From Pempheris klunzingeri (lineage: Eukaryota > Chordata > Actinopteri > Acropomatiformes > Pempheridae), in the NCBI RefSeq assembly GCF_042242105.1, contig NC_092016.1:10988501-11052500 (forward strand): 64,000 bases of DNA, read 5' to 3'. Position numbers and translations under genes: made by a program. The notes below the pieces were generated by a model. It saw nothing but the letters and a program-made list of their open reading frames with translations. It searched no databases and was not told where the DNA came from. Below are positions 13,255 to 63,370 of the stretch, piece after piece. Numbering within the stretch: position 1 is the first letter of the stretch; each line of letters opens with the position of its first letter.

Positions 13255-15089
13255 TAAAGTTCTTTACAAATAGCTGCATGGGAGCACTTTTCAGTCTGGG
13301 CTGATAGCAAAATAGGAAGTTCTTTGCAATAATCCTGTTTTCTTAAGCAATTTGAAACAGTGTATTGTTTTATTCTTGCAGATAACATGCCACTGACAAA
13401 TAGATCTCTTCACATAAAAAGATTCCCAGAACATTTAACAGCTGAGATAGATTATCAAAAATATAACTATCAAAAGCATCAGCTGCAAGCACCAGTGTTT
13501 TGTTTTTTTATTCCAAAGACAAAAGACATTTGTTAGGCTCTCTATTCTGCACCAGTGCTCAACAATCACAGGGGAGAAAATCCATTGATGCAGAGGAAGT
13601 AATTTCTCCACCGTCAGAAACCTCGATGGACTATAATGCAATACGGCCTTTAAACATATCATTTTGTGTTATCTTTCACCTACTTTAGAATTAAAATCGC
13701 TGTCACTGTATTTTTTCACCCTCTTCCTACACATACAAACCACTGTTGAATGATGACACTTTTAAAAGCCCACACACTCTCCATTGTTTAAAAGCAATAA
13801 GGTCACAAACCCTCTGGAAAGTGGGAGCACTTAAAATGGATCTGCTGGAAATTAACCCACTGAAGGTTACAAATGTGCAAATGAGAGTGGATGCTTTCAT
13901 CGTGCCTCTTCTGCCATTATTAAATGGAACATTGTTTATGGTAGATAAACCTCTGCTCTCCCCTCTGACACCAACTCTGTGAGACTACACATGTGTTGAA
14001 CCCTCTCCCGTGGAAGCACATCGTCAGTGTGTTTTCAATCAGCCTATAATCCAGACATGCAGCTCCTATTCTGCTCGTCCATTGACAATAAATATATGCA
14101 GAAATTGTCTTTGTGTATTGTCTTTAAATGTCAAAGCCAGAAATATAGAAAGCTGTTTATTTATCCTTAGAGGATAGTTCTCTCTTTGTTCTATACTCCA
14201 CAGGATTATGTTCCTCAGTCTGCTCTTCAAACTGTTTTGTCCTAAATTGTCTGCTCAAGTTTCCTGTCTCACCAGCTCCAAGATGCCTGAACTTGCCATC
14301 CAGTTTCCACGGGGAGTTTCCAGAACTGTTTTCAGTGAATCTCTACATGGTTTATCATTTAAACTAAAGATGTTGATGACCAAGCAAATCAGCACTGTGG
14401 CTGCTAGCATCAGTGTCCTTGTAGCAGAGACCCATCAGAAGTCTGTGGTCATTTTCTCTTGCATCCAAACTAACAGACATTTGGGTAAATACAAATCTTC
14501 CTAATGATATTTACAGATACACAAACATAAACCAGCAAGACAATTGTTTAAGGGGGGGCCATGTGGATGCAGTATATCACACTTTTACATATGAGAACAA
14601 AATGGTGGATTGGTGTGCAAGTGTTTACCCTGGAGCAACCTGCACTTTAAAGGCAATGATTGCATTGTACATGGGGAGAGAAAAATAAAATTGTTGCAGT
14701 CTACAATGACACGGATGCATATAAATTAAATTTATATGGCAAGATTGTTTTTTCCAATAATGTCAAATTAGATTTGCCAGCACACATTTACCAATATACC
14801 ACAAGCACTACTAATTTTAATAAATTTTTCTCACTTGAAATGGCCCAGATGCATTCTTGATTTACCTACTTCAACAGTTACAATGTGATTTAAGTAACAA
14901 GTGTGAGATTTTAAACACGACTTTCCAGGCGTGCTGCCAGCTTAAATTAAAACTCATCTTGGACAGACCTCAGTGCTTAATAAGAGGAGGCAGTAAAGAC
15001 TTAAATGTATTGATAAGAAATATGCTGACAGCCTGTGAACAGGGACGCATTTTTGAAAGTCTAATAAGTGTAATAATTACTCTGTCAGG
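13255..15089. other. Intergenic, no gene seen
   Basis: AT-rich sequence with scattered short ORFs (for example 14208-14504) that lack recognisable domains. No exons were found. Confidence 0.45.
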
Positions 15090-15660
15090 CTTTACTTTGG
15101 CACAGTGGTGCTTACAGCTAAATGCTAACGTCAGCATGCTAACCTGCTCACAGTGACAATGCAAACGTGCTGATGCTAAACAGGCTTAAAATTTACCATG
15201 GTCACTATCTCATTTTAGTGTGTTGAAGTGCTATGAATTTCTAATTAGCTCAAAAGTATAGCTGAGGCTGATGGGAATTAAGCATGAAATTTGCAGGTAC
15301 TTGTCCATAAACCAAAATGTTGGACCTCTCAAAATTATGACCTGGATGGAAAGTCAGGAAATCACAAAAACTATTATAAGTCATGTTGATGGTGAATGTC
15401 AACATTTCACGACAATCCATCCACTAGTTGTCAAGACGTCTCACTCAGAACATCAAATGTCAACAACATGGTGGTGTAACAAGAAAATGGATCAACAAAA
15501 TGAACGGGGTTCAGCCTCTGGGCACCATGAACTTCTGTGCAAAATGTCATGGCTGTTCACGTAATCATTGCTGAGATATTTCAGAGTGAACAAAAGCGGT
15601 GGACGGACAAACAGACCACCACTGCCAGTCCTAGAGCCATGCTGCCAAAATGGCTTAAGA
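15090..15660 (+). repeat. Dispersed teleost repeat (copy 1)
   Basis: Contains TTACAGCTAAATGCTAACGT, CAGCATGCTAACCTGCTCAC, GCTGAGGCTGATGGGAAT, CATAAACCAAAATGTTGGAC, CGACAATCCATCCACTAGTT and a terminal CTAGAGCCATGCTGCCAAAATGG. This matches a repeat abundant in fish introns and intergenic DNA. A second, interrupted copy lies at about 34940-35672 in the same orientation. The ends are approximate, and I cannot assign the transposon class. Confidence 0.7.
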
Positions 15661-16603
15661 TCAGTCACTAATCAGAAGAAATCAGTGAAAAGTATTTTCA
15701 TTACACATATTTTGTCTTGGGTGTTTGCATCTCTTTAACTCAGCAGAGCGTGTGGAGAAGTGAGCACTCCCTCTCTAATGTTGGAAACAGTTTCCTGCAC
15801 CCAGCGAGCTCAGAGCTCTGATGATTTGTGGATGTCTGTGTTGTGACTCCTTTGTCCCCTGCTGGTCATCCTTGACTCCTTGTCCTGTTTACACCTCAGT
15901 GCTGTTGGATTTATGGCCACATTCCCAGCGGGTCCGCTGATTACCTTCCTAACCTGCACTGTAAATCTGTGCTGTGTGAATAACACGAATCACCTGGAAA
16001 TCCTCTGAGAGAACAAAAACTTATGTCAGCAGTCTGCACGAGAGGGAGAGTGGTTAAAATAACTGATATATGAAGCTGTGGTTGGAATTATGTCTGCTCT
16101 GGAAAACAGTTCTGCTCTGAATGTGAATAAGCGCTGCCACAGTTATATCGGTAGACAGTCCCACAGGTTTCACTTTGGTGCCCTGCAGAAAGACCCCAAC
16201 TGCTGCAGCTACGTGCAGCTGAGCAGGAGAATAAATGTTATGTTGAACCACAGCGTCTTTCTTTTTGTCGGGAGCAGATGATATATGTATCTGCTACCCT
16301 CCCTAGAGCCTGTTTCCTAGCATTTAGAGCATTACACAGTATTATGGAGCAATGTGTTTAGGTGTGGGCCGTGTTAACACGCAACGCACTCTGCTGATGT
16401 ACAGCAAGAGATGGGACAGTAGATGTATTCAAGGGTTGAACCTCAGTCCATTTAATCTGTGACAAATAACAAAAAACAAGTTTAGGGTGCGCACTATTAG
16501 TAGCTCTAGCTCACCTCATGGTAATCTGAGTAAATAGTACGCTCCATTTAGGTGAAGCTGAGGGGGTGAAAGGCCGATTCCTGTTCTAGAGTAAAAGGAG
16601 AGC
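15661..16603. other. Intergenic, no gene seen
   Basis: No exon, RNA gene or clear repeat was recognised. Confidence 0.4.
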
Positions 16604-16926
16604 AGTAGTGATACTAAGTGCACTTACTCAAGGCCAGTTTTTCAATTTAGTTTTTAGGTACATGCACTTTTACTCGAGGATTTCCATTTTGTGCTACATC
16701 CAGTGACACAAAAAGAGAGATTCATATATATCACAGTCACAGTGACCCGTTTCTTTTTCCGCTGAACACGTTTAATACACCGAGTACCTTTAGCTGTTGA
16801 TAATCCTGTAATTTAAAGTATGTAGGATTTTGAATGAAGGACTTTAACTTGTAGTGAAATATTGTTTTTGTTGTATTGGTCTTTTTATTTAAGGAGAGGG
16901 TTTGAGTGCTTGAGTTGAGTCCACCA
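16604..16926. mobile_element. Probable degenerate relative of the hAT-like element at 4979
   Basis: Shares the family text: CACTTACTCAAGG near the left end, GGATTTTGAATGAAGGACTT in the body and GAGTTGAGTCCACCACTAT at the right end. The inverted ends are worn and I find no clear target duplication. Confidence 0.5.
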
Positions 16927-17659
16927 CTATAGGACAATAGGTGGCCCCTTGATGTGGTGGTGCAATTTCAGCTCTTTTCCTCTTTTCTTCAGTTTTAAGT
17001 TGATTTTTATTGTGTTTTGACTCTACTACAAGACAGACGTGCATGCATCCATTTCTGAACTTTCCCTATAGGATCCAAAGTGGTGGAAATGTGAAACCAC
17101 AGCTTTTTATGCCCGTATGTAATGTCTGCTGCTTAAAGAGGTGAAAGGAAATATCTCAGTGTGAGCATCCAACAGTAAGACAGAGCACAGGAAATAATAC
17201 AAGAGTTAAACGTCTGTCATCAGAGCTCAAAGTAAACCAAAACCATTGCGTGTTTCATTCGCAATGTTTAGATTTTCCTGTAAAAAATGAAGGCCAGTGT
17301 TAACTGACACGACAGAAACGGAAAAGCAGTTAGCAGTGAGGGCTGAGCAGGAGTGGCAGTGCATGAACAGTCATAACGTAGTGGGAAAATACTCAAGTAG
17401 TGGGTTTTGCGATAGAAACGCAATCTTTTTAACAGTATGTTATATGAACACTCTTTGGCAAGAGGATTTGTGGTCTGTGAAAATAACAGGGGGAAAAAAA
17501 GAAAACAATCTCTCCACTCTGCTGAGCTCCAGTTTGTTCCATAAGCAGATTTAGTTAAATTTGGATAGTCACGAAGATGATATCAGCTGGGCCCAGAGGC
17601 TGTTTCTCTGTTGTTTCCTATTCTAACAGTAACAGAAATGAAGAAAGCAGATTTGATTT
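16927..17659. other. Intergenic, no gene seen
   Basis: Sequence beyond the likely end of the ano3 transcript. Nothing recognisable. Confidence 0.4.
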
Positions 17660-20600
17660 AAAAGATACAATCCATGATTTATTACACAAAAGAGTGATAT
17701 CCAAATTATTTTATGTTACATTATTTTTATACAGTTCAATATGTTTTTACATGTAAACAGGAACGAAGTAAACAATGTTATTGATACACTTCATGTCACG
17801 ACTGATACCATCCTTTTGTACAGTTGAATCTATGGTCTGACGTCACTGTGCTTCCACGACAAGTACATGACTTGCTCAAGCACAATCCTATTAGGAAGCA
17901 TAGCACAGAACAGAAAGCTTAATCCCCCCCTAGACTGCTATGTTTTCAGAGATGTGCAAGGTCATGCCATTATTACTTACTATGTGATACCCATATTGTG
18001 CTACTGCCAACAGTAGAAAGCATGAAAAACACCTTTCCACCACTGTGCAGCATTTGTATTAGTGAGAGTGTGAACCGATGCTCTCAGAGAGGAGATGATA
18101 ACAGGAAAAAGATCCATTTGGAAATAATTAGAAGCTGGGCAAGTTAAACATCCAAGGTCATGTAGTTATTCATTCATAAAATTACCCCTATCCCTTTAAG
18201 TTAAAGACTTGCACTGTTAGGGGATAAGCATAATTCAAATTCCCTGTTGAGTGTTCAAACAGAGCAAGTCTGAGGATTCACGTGTTTAGTTTTTTCAGAA
18301 TCTCCTTGAAATTCAGTTCAGGCCAAATTATCTAAATGACTCTGGAGTCCAAGCTAATATTTAGAAAATACTCTTACAGTATAAAATTCTGACACATAAT
18401 GTCTCCAAAAACAATCAACACTGAAAACGGGAGGTGATATGTTTAACACGCTGTTAACAACTTTACAGAAGTTAGCTCTGCTCGAAGCAGGTGTTAGGTC
18501 ATGCATACTCGACAGTACAAATGTACCAGTACATTTACATCTGCATCTGTTCAAAGTAAATGTAGCACTCAAGGATAACAACATGCATAGATTTTCAATG
18601 TTCACATAGCAGGGAAGTTATTCTGAAAACCTGGACAAGTTTCCTACATAATGGAATAAGATTTTAAAACAAATGTCTCTCTCTTGTGAATGAAATGATT
18701 ATGAGCACTGGATTGAACATTACGACCTGAACGCATCATTATTTCTTAACCGACAACCTGCATCATATGTCTTCCTTCCGAACTGTGTGATTATATTCCA
18801 TGATTTCCACTCTGCTCTAATATACTTAATGTGATTATGCACAAAAAAAATGCTTTTACATGCTTTTAACTGTGACTGTGAATTATAGTCATGCAAATGC
18901 ACTGCAGTGCAAAAATATATATCTAAAAAAGCAGGATAACTTTGACTGCATCTTAGAAAATATGATAAAAATTGATCATCTGCAAACATTCAGAGGACAC
19001 CTGAGAAATGTGGACGTTACTTTGTCTATCTGAGGGTGAAAGCAGGTGAACTCATACTGATAGCACAAAATAAAGAGTATAAAAACATTACGTACATCAT
19101 AAAATGTATATACAAAGGGCAGCAACATAAATAAATAAATAAACACAGCTAAATAATGTACACTTTTTAAAACAAGTTTTTCAGTGTTGTGCACTGCATT
19201 CAGGGTAGCAATATTCTTTACCTTCAGCTCTTAGATTTCTTAACTTTCACATTTACTCTGCTATATGTTGTTAACTCTGCATCTTCTTTATCATAATTTA
19301 TAACCTTTGATTACGTTTTTGGGCCAATGTTACAGTTCTCATCACCTACAAAATACAAAACCTCATCGTTCATTCATACTGTTTACTCCACAACTCTCCA
19401 CCTCGACATGAATCCAACAGGAAATGATTATGATTCTGACTCAGCCTCACAGATGGACATTTCGCTCATGTTGCCTGTTTTCCTGAGTTCTCTAATCCGT
19501 GACCACAGAACTGACCACAATAAATGACTCTGCTATAACCAAAACCTTATTCCTCAGTTTCACATCGATAAAGGTCTGACAGCAGCAGAGACCACATCTG
19601 ACCGAGTGCTTCGCGAAAGACTATGACTGAAGTATGTTAGTGTACTTTGTGAGTGAGGAGCAGTGGATAGATGTTCTTTGCAAGCTGAACATCCAAGACC
19701 ACAGGTATGTCTAAGTGATCCAAGTTTCAACCACGCTTCAGGGCTTCCAACAGCAAATGAAAAACAGGCCGCGAGCACAGAGCGGAAGAGCAGATTTGCA
19801 GCTCCTGCATGTGAGTGTATACATTGTTCATGATGGGAGTCACATTACAACATACTGTGAACCGTTGACGTATTTCAGAGCCATTAGCTGAGACCCGAGT
19901 AGGTACTGTGGTGCGACTCGCATCCAAAGCAAATCCTTACAGGAGAGTTCAGAGAGGTTACAGAAGATCAGACAACAGAACAAGAAGAGAGAATATTTCT
20001 TGCACTTGAAAAAGCACGTGCAGCACAAACAGGCACACGTGATGTTGGTGACACAATTGTGGTGGGCACAACTGTAGGCACAATCAAATCGCACTAAGTT
20101 CACATTTCCTCAACTCATGACAGTCAAGCTCAGCAGTAGCGCAAACAGAGACTAGCACACAGCTCACACTGAGTACAGACACACGTGAACCAGGCATCAA
20201 GACACGGACTTTGTCTATCAAAAGGTACAAAACAATATTACCATGCACTTTAAATGATTTCATTGAGAATTCTTTGTCAAATGTACTGAACAGATGCTAA
20301 CATCCTTCACGATGAGTGCTGTTGCTCTTATTTTTGTTCTTTTTTCTTTGCAGATTACAAAATGGCCGCAAATATTAATCGGCATGCTTCAAGGGCCATA
20401 GACAGTCGCTTTGCAAGGATAGTGTCCATTGTATTTGGTAGCCACATCACCAGAATCACTTTTGCAACAAGAAAACACCACAGTAGCTCTGCCCCATGCC
20501 CAGCAGAACGACGGCTCTGCTGATGCACATGGGAGAAAAACACGGCCATGCTGCGAGCTGCACCAAACTGCAGAGTCAAAGCGGAGTGTTAGCTGCCACA

Positions 20601-21021
20601 CAGAGAGAGTGCAGGATGGATGCCAAAAGTGAACAGTGGTGATTCTGCAGCCCTTGATCTGCATAGTAAACATTACAATTGCACAGGGTTTTCCAGTGAA
20701 GCCATGACACAGCACGGGCACAAGGGCCTGCTGGATGAAGCCAGGTGAGGGATCGGGGCGGGACGGGAAGCGTCAGAGCCGGAAACTAAGAGCAGTGCCA
20801 ACACTGGACGTGGAACAGATGGCGAGGGAGCGGCCAGGATCGGAGCCTGAAGCCAGACCGGTTTGGGGGAGGATCTGGTTACTGAAGAGGGTGTCTTTGG
20901 TGTACAGAATCAGCCGAGTGAAGCTAGACTCTCAAAGCTAAGATACATGAATAAGCGGACAGGGAGGTTGCGCCTGTGAGTTGAGGGCTGTGCGGCGTGT
21001 AGTGGAGACGTGGGGGTAAAG
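17660..21021 (-). other. ano3: Probable long ano3 3' UTR
   Basis: From the ano3 stop codon (21022-21024) downstream on the minus strand, the first good AATAAA I see is the complement of TTTATT at 17678-17683, some 3.3 kb away. The stretch is AT-rich with no coding exon. Length and end are inferred from the signal only. Confidence 0.4.
17678..17683 (-). promoter_or_regulatory. ano3: Candidate ano3 poly(A) signal
   Basis: AATAAA on the minus strand, the nearest clear hexamer after the ano3 stop codon. Confidence 0.4.
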
Positions 21022-58422
<37,401 letters not shown>

Positions 58423-58451
58423 TGCATGAAGCCTACTGTTGCCTTCAGTTT

Positions 58452-58496
58452 CTAGTTTCTGAGTGACATCTTGCAGAAGAAGCTGTGCAATCTCAT
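58452..58496 (-). other. Candidate upstream ORF in the ano3 long-form leader
   Basis: ATG AGA TTG ... AAC TAG, 14 codons, ending 29 bp before the ano3 long-form ATG. It matters only if the transcript starts upstream of 58496, which the sequence does not show. Confidence 0.4.
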
Positions 58497-60443
58497 GATC
58501 CTGTCGTTCCTACAGTGCAGCACTTTGAGGCGTGCAGCAGCCCGGGCTGTGCAGCAAAGATGGATGGGTGGAGTTTAAAGTGTTGTTTGGCGAAGTGGGG
58601 TACAACACTAAACTCTCAGTCTATTGATTGTAGAGTATTGATCAGACGGAGCTGATGCATGGTGCATCACTCACTTCACATCGAGCTTTCTCATTAGTTT
58701 ACGTGACAGACGCCGTATTATAACAAGAGAGGAGAGCCCGTTCACTGTCTTAAGGGTAGGTCTGACTTATATTTGATGGCTTAAATTGACAAAATCTGCT
58801 GCCATGTTGGTTAAATACACTTGTGTCACTTACAGACTATAGAATCAGTGTGTTTTTTATTGGAAGTCCCATATTTTACTTTCAATCTAGTCCAATATAA
58901 TATTCATATAATAATGAATCTAGTACATCTCTTTACCCAGCTACACCTCTGCATTTATTGTGCAGGTCGTGAGTGAGTTGCATCAGGATGCAGTCACTGA
59001 TGCAAGCTATTATATTATCATCGTTACCATGGTGATTATTAGAGTAGTTTCTTCCTTCGCCATGTGGTGATGCTGTTGGACAAGCTATCACAGGATGAGT
59101 GTGGTATCCACCCACCTGGTGTCACACTCGGCTGTGTTCAAAAACCTGTTACATGTTCTACAATAAAGCAAATAAAGCACTGAGGTTGTCTAATGTGGGT
59201 AATTTCGTCACAGCCAGACTCAGAGTGGTTTCATATTCAGAGGTCTTTGTTTAAAAAACAATAGGAGTCGTTTTTAAAATGTGACTTGGGAGTAAACAAG
59301 ATTCCCATCAAGCCGTCAAAGTTTCATAGGCAAGTCTTATATTTCTGGAAAATGATATTCACCAACAGTTTCTCTTCTCATGGCTCAACCTTATGGAACA
59401 GCCTTGATCCTTTTACAAAGCATCAGATGAAGCCACAGAACTTTTTTTTACTCATGCTAAAATCATCACTAAAATCAAATGACATTTGATTGACAATGAA
59501 ATTAATTTAAACATTCCTCATATTTTACTTTATATGGATGATTCACATTAATCTATCTCAAACATGATTCATTATGGGTAAATATCATGTTCACTGCATC
59601 AAATGGAGAAAAGGTAAGCCCTCCTTTGCTTGGTTCGTCAATGATTCAAAATAGTTTTCCTTAACTATTAAAAAAACAAATTGAAATCCTATGTGTAAAT
59701 TTAATTTTCTATTTTTTGTGTATTCATTCATTTATTCATTCATCTATCCAGTTTAGTCCTCAGGGAGCTGATGTATTGTGTGTGTTCATGTGTTCACTAA
59801 CCTAAAAAAAAAAGTTTGAAAAGAAAAAACCTAATGTGTGTAATAAATAAGACTTTTACACTTATACGTTTAATAAATATTACTGCTTAGATTTGATTAG
59901 CTGAGAAAAACAGCTTAAGTCTTGTAGTGTTTTTTGCAGCTAACATCTGCATTTAGGGCTTTACTAGTAGTTTAAAACTGTTCATCAACAGTGTTGAACA
60001 CATGAACGTAACGGTGTTGAACACAGCTCAGCCCAGTAGTCCTCCTGCTGAACTGTGACCAAAACACACTCAGAGGGGAAAATACGTGTCCGAGTTTGAC
60101 GTCTGACTGTCGAGCAGATATTTTCCAAATGCCGTTGCGGTTTAACAAGAGGTGTGAGGTGAAATAAATTAGTAGGTGGCTTGTAGCGTTAGTTTAAGCT
60201 AGCAGGTGGCTACAATGCTAACGTTACCGTAAGCTAGCAGGAGCCGTTAGCTAACGGTAACGTTATGCCAGACGACCCAACATCAGCCTCTGGGAGTAGG
60301 AGCTGCTGCTTCTGTGGCCTTAACTATCAGCACGGCAACTTTAAACTGCTTTACCAGCTAGTTAGGTAGCTAGTTAGGCTAAACCGAGCCGCTGATAACT
60401 CATTTTCTACGTTGCTTTTACTGCCTGGACTAATAACTCCAGC
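58497..60443. other. Shared 5' region between ano3 (long form) and svip
   Basis: Divergent, about 2.0 kb from start codon to start codon. Worn AT-rich sequence in the middle; an inverted repeat at 60219-60265 lies 180 bp before the svip ATG. No further exons recognised. Confidence 0.5.
60219..60265. repeat. Inverted repeat upstream of svip, 12-bp arms
   Basis: TAACGTTACCGT (60219-60230) and its exact complement ACGGTAACGTTA (60254-60265), with GCTAGC/GTTAGC words between and around. Such GCTAGC/AACGTTA words are common in fish DNA, so a regulatory role is unproven. Confidence 0.6.
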
Positions 60444-60506
60444 ATGGGGATGTGCTTACCGTGCCTTGGTGGAGCGGCGGACGACGTTGTTGTCACTCCA
60501 GATCCA
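60444..60506 (+). CDS. svip: svip exon 1
   Basis: Codes residues 1-21 (MGMCLPCLGGAADDVVVTPD plus P); donor GATCCA|GTAAGT. Confidence 0.95.
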
Positions 60507-60777
60507 GTAAGTAAATTCACGTAAACTTTTATTACAGACTGTGTCAGTAAATAAATGGAGGTTTTGTATTTGTATTTGAATATGAGACGTGACTTCATGC
60601 AAATGAATTGAGCCTAACTCTACGTGAATTTCATTAATCATCGGTAGGACACCAACAGGCCCTACTAGGTAATGTTTAGTAGGCGTTGACTGTGTTTGGC
60701 CTCAGTAAACACTGGCATGTTAACTATGCTCCAGGCCTCCAGGCTTTCAGTCGTAGCTCACAAGTATTCTCTCTCTC

Positions 60778-60808
<31 letters not shown>

Positions 60809-62107
60809 GTCTGTGTGTTGTTTTTTTTTTTGTGTTTGTTAAGGACACAAGAAGGAGACAACTAGCAGAAGCCGCTGAGAAGAGACAAAAAGAGGTAGGT
60901 TAATCCATGTGGTGTGTTTGTGTTTGTTCGTGTGTGTCCGATGCTAAATGCAGTGTAAAGACGGTACATTCATACTCTTAGCTGCCAGATTATGAGTATG
61001 AGGTATGAGGTATACATTCAAATACACAACTCTGCACGAAATCCCACCATCATGAAGGGAGGATGTTGAATTCAGTATCTCCCAGTGTCATTTAACAGCA
61101 AAATCCACTACAGCCTCCAAAATAATTTTTAAAAAATCAACAGTGTAATCATTAAAACCTCTTTGAAGAGAGTTGTTCAGACTGTATTAGTTGTAGATAG
61201 ACACACTGAGTGAACTAGTAGGTTAACAGAGCATGAAATAACTGTGTAGCCCTCTGTCAAATACTGTGTATACACCCCATTCAAGGTAGATGCACTTGAC
61301 AGTGTAGTGAGTGATGTTTCTATTGTACAGAAAAGCCACTTGCAAACCCGCAAAAAGAGCCATGCTAAAGTTGTATCAAGGTAAGCAGACGTGGACCAGA
61401 TTGAAAACTCCTCTTGGCCACGTGAATCTTTTGGATCGGCTAAATATCTCAATTGCCACGTGTTTCTGCTCCAAGCCACTGTTTTCATCTTTAAATCTCC
61501 TAACACCCTGACAATTCACACTTTCACTACCGCAGATGAAAGCATCGAACCCCTGGCACACAGTCACATCTCAGATAGCTGCTCCATCCTCTGTCTGAAT
61601 CGCCTTATTTGGCAGTTGAATGTCCTTTCGCCAGCTAAGATTGAACTCACCTTGTGCTTTTTCAAAGGGTTGTGAAAATGCATGTTTCATAGGCTGTTTG
61701 TATGTACTTTTAACATGTAAACAAGATATAAGCACCTTGCTTGTTAGTGGTCATCATATTCTTCTCTCTTTTGCAGACAGCATACAGGGGTGTTAAAAAT
61801 CCAGAAGCCGTCGAGAGGAAAAGGAAAAAGCAGGAAGAGATTGAGAAACAGGAGATGACCCCTTCTGTGTCTGGTGGCGGCGGGTTGAAGGTTAGTGATC
61901 CAGCATACAGTTCAGTGATCCTAAACCCATCTTTCACAAGTCATTGTCATAAAATACAGATTTATACGTGATGATGTAACTCAGTATCATCAAAATATTA
62001 CACTAACCGATTTTTCCAGACGTTATATTGATATATCAACAGGCACTGAGACTTAATATTGTTCTGATAAATGTTCCCTCTCTGTTCTGCAGTGGCAGGT
62101 GGGCTGA
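60444..62107 (+). CDS. svip: Small VCP/p97-interacting protein (spliced, 4 coding exons)
   Basis: Exons 60444-60506, 60844-60894, 61777-61890 and 62093-62107 are all phase 0 and give 80 aa (human SVIP 77). The N-terminus MGMCLPC carries Gly2 for myristoylation and Cys4/Cys7 as likely palmitoylation sites, as in human SVIP. Residues 25-35 (RRQLAEAAEKR within TRRRQLAEAAEKRQKE) fit the VCP-interacting motif RX5AAX2R. A basic/acidic helix follows (AVERKRKKQEEIEKQE), and the protein ends GGGGLKWQVG, close to the human GGLRWTVS-type end. Known role: binds the N-domain of VCP/p97, inhibits ER-associated degradation by competing with gp78, and recruits VCP to lysosomes. The ATG has A at -3 and G at +4. 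Confidence 0.95.
60507..60843 (+). other. svip intron 1
   Basis: Ends in an unusually long pyrimidine tract: (CT)n at 60769-60810 then a T-run and TTAAG. The (CT)n is a microsatellite. Confidence 0.6.
60844..60894 (+). CDS. svip: svip exon 2, VCP-interacting motif
   Basis: Acceptor GTTAAG|GACACA, donor AAAGAG|GTAGGT. Codes DTRRRQLAEAAEKRQKE, residues 22-38. Confidence 0.95.
60895..61776 (+). other. svip intron 2
   Basis: No other gene recognised. Overlapping ORFs on both strands at 61177-61675 lack splice context and family features. Confidence 0.5.
61777..61890 (+). CDS. svip: svip exon 3
   Basis: Acceptor TTTGCAG|ACAGCA, donor TTGAAG|GTTAGT. Codes TAYRGVKNPEAVERKRKKQE and on to GGGGLK, residues 39-76. 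Confidence 0.94.
62093..62107 (+). CDS. svip: svip exon 4, terminal (15 bp coding)
   Basis: Acceptor TTCTGCAG|TGGCAG. Codes WQVG then TGA. The conserved Trp of the family C-terminus supports it. Confidence 0.9.
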   Translation, partial: WQVG

Positions 62108-63370
62108 AAATCGAAATGGTAAAACCTGAAGTCTTGACTCTGAAGTCCAAAACAACATAAAGTATTGCTGCAAGATGACTTGAGAGATGTTTGAACTGCT
62201 GTCCATTTTTTAATTTTTGTTTGCCTATTTCATGATGTGAGACAAACGGCTACAGTTGTCATGCTTCCTGCAAAACAAGCGATGAAGTGATTACAGGCAC
62301 AACAGCAGGACTTGCCTCCTTGTTGCCAAGTTATACAAACCGGTTTGGACCTTCGGTCAAGTCAGGGATGACACCCAAACGTGCAGGCAAATACACATCC
62401 TACTGTATCAGTTTTATTTTGATTCAACAGTCTTACAGCAACTAACATTAGAATATGATTCTAAAGTCGGGCAGTAACTCTGACTGTCCTCAACTCTAAA
62501 GCTTTTTCAGTACTGTTTGGTTTTCATAGTTGGGAATCAATATTCATTGAAAATCCTTATTTGCCACATTACATTTTGTAAGAGTTTTCCAAAAATCTGT
62601 GACACATATGACACATTTTAGAAGTTAAACACAGTGTATGTGTGCGAAGCTATTTAAACGTGCTTATAAGCACCAAATTAACACTAGTTTCACCTTGTTT
62701 GGCAACACAAAGACTAGTGCAAACACTGCTATAAGTTATTGGTATTTACTGAACTTGTGATGCACTTTTCCTGTCCCTGGGGTATTTCCATGATCATTGC
62801 TGTGCGCATGTCACATGGGAGTCCCTTGTTGATGAGGAAGGCAATGCAAGGTGTTGCTATGTGCAGCATCGTGTAGTTGCTAATTTGCCGATTTAATCCG
62901 GAAGCACAAACGACCTGTAATTATAGTTTGCACTGGTCTTTGCTATTGCACCTTTTGAGAGAAGCCTTTTTGTTTTTCTTTCTCTGCATAATTTAAGTTT
63001 GTTGCATTGGATTATAATGTAAGCAAAACACTGATATGATGCCTGCTTAATTTAATAAGATATGAAACGTGTTTGTGAATTGCCATTTGACAAACAGAAG
63101 CTCTTGTTAGTCAGCAAATATGCTCGCTCACACTTGGGAGAGAATCATGAGCTACATCATGGAAATATGAAGAAACCGAAGGAAAAGAATAAGTGAAGTG
63201 TGTACAGTACATAATGAAGTATTTACTTTTGAATTGCTTAATTGAATGCATTTCTTACTGCCTTCACTTGATCCTTAAATGCTTCCGGTGCTCTCAACAT
63301 TTTGTAGAAGAGGAAATCCAGCCAATGTTATTTGCTACAATAAATCACATTTCTGCTACTCTTGTGTGGA
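62108..63370 (+). other. svip: Probable svip 3' UTR
   Basis: No coding exon. The first clear AATAAA after the stop is at 63340-63345, followed by CTTGTGTGGATTT, a plausible downstream GU-rich element. The UTR length of about 1.25 kb is inferred. Confidence 0.5.
63340..63345 (+). promoter_or_regulatory. svip: Candidate svip poly(A) signal
   Basis: AATAAA with GT-rich sequence 20-30 bp downstream. Confidence 0.55.

Noticed and set aside
13032-13388. 118-aa minus-strand ORF overlapping the end of the older Tc1 element
   Set aside because: Antisense of the transposase remnant joined to unrelated flank; not a gene.
61177-61675. ORFs of about 95-110 aa on both strands in svip intron 2
   Set aside because: No similarity recognised, and svip exons 2 and 3 join in phase without them.
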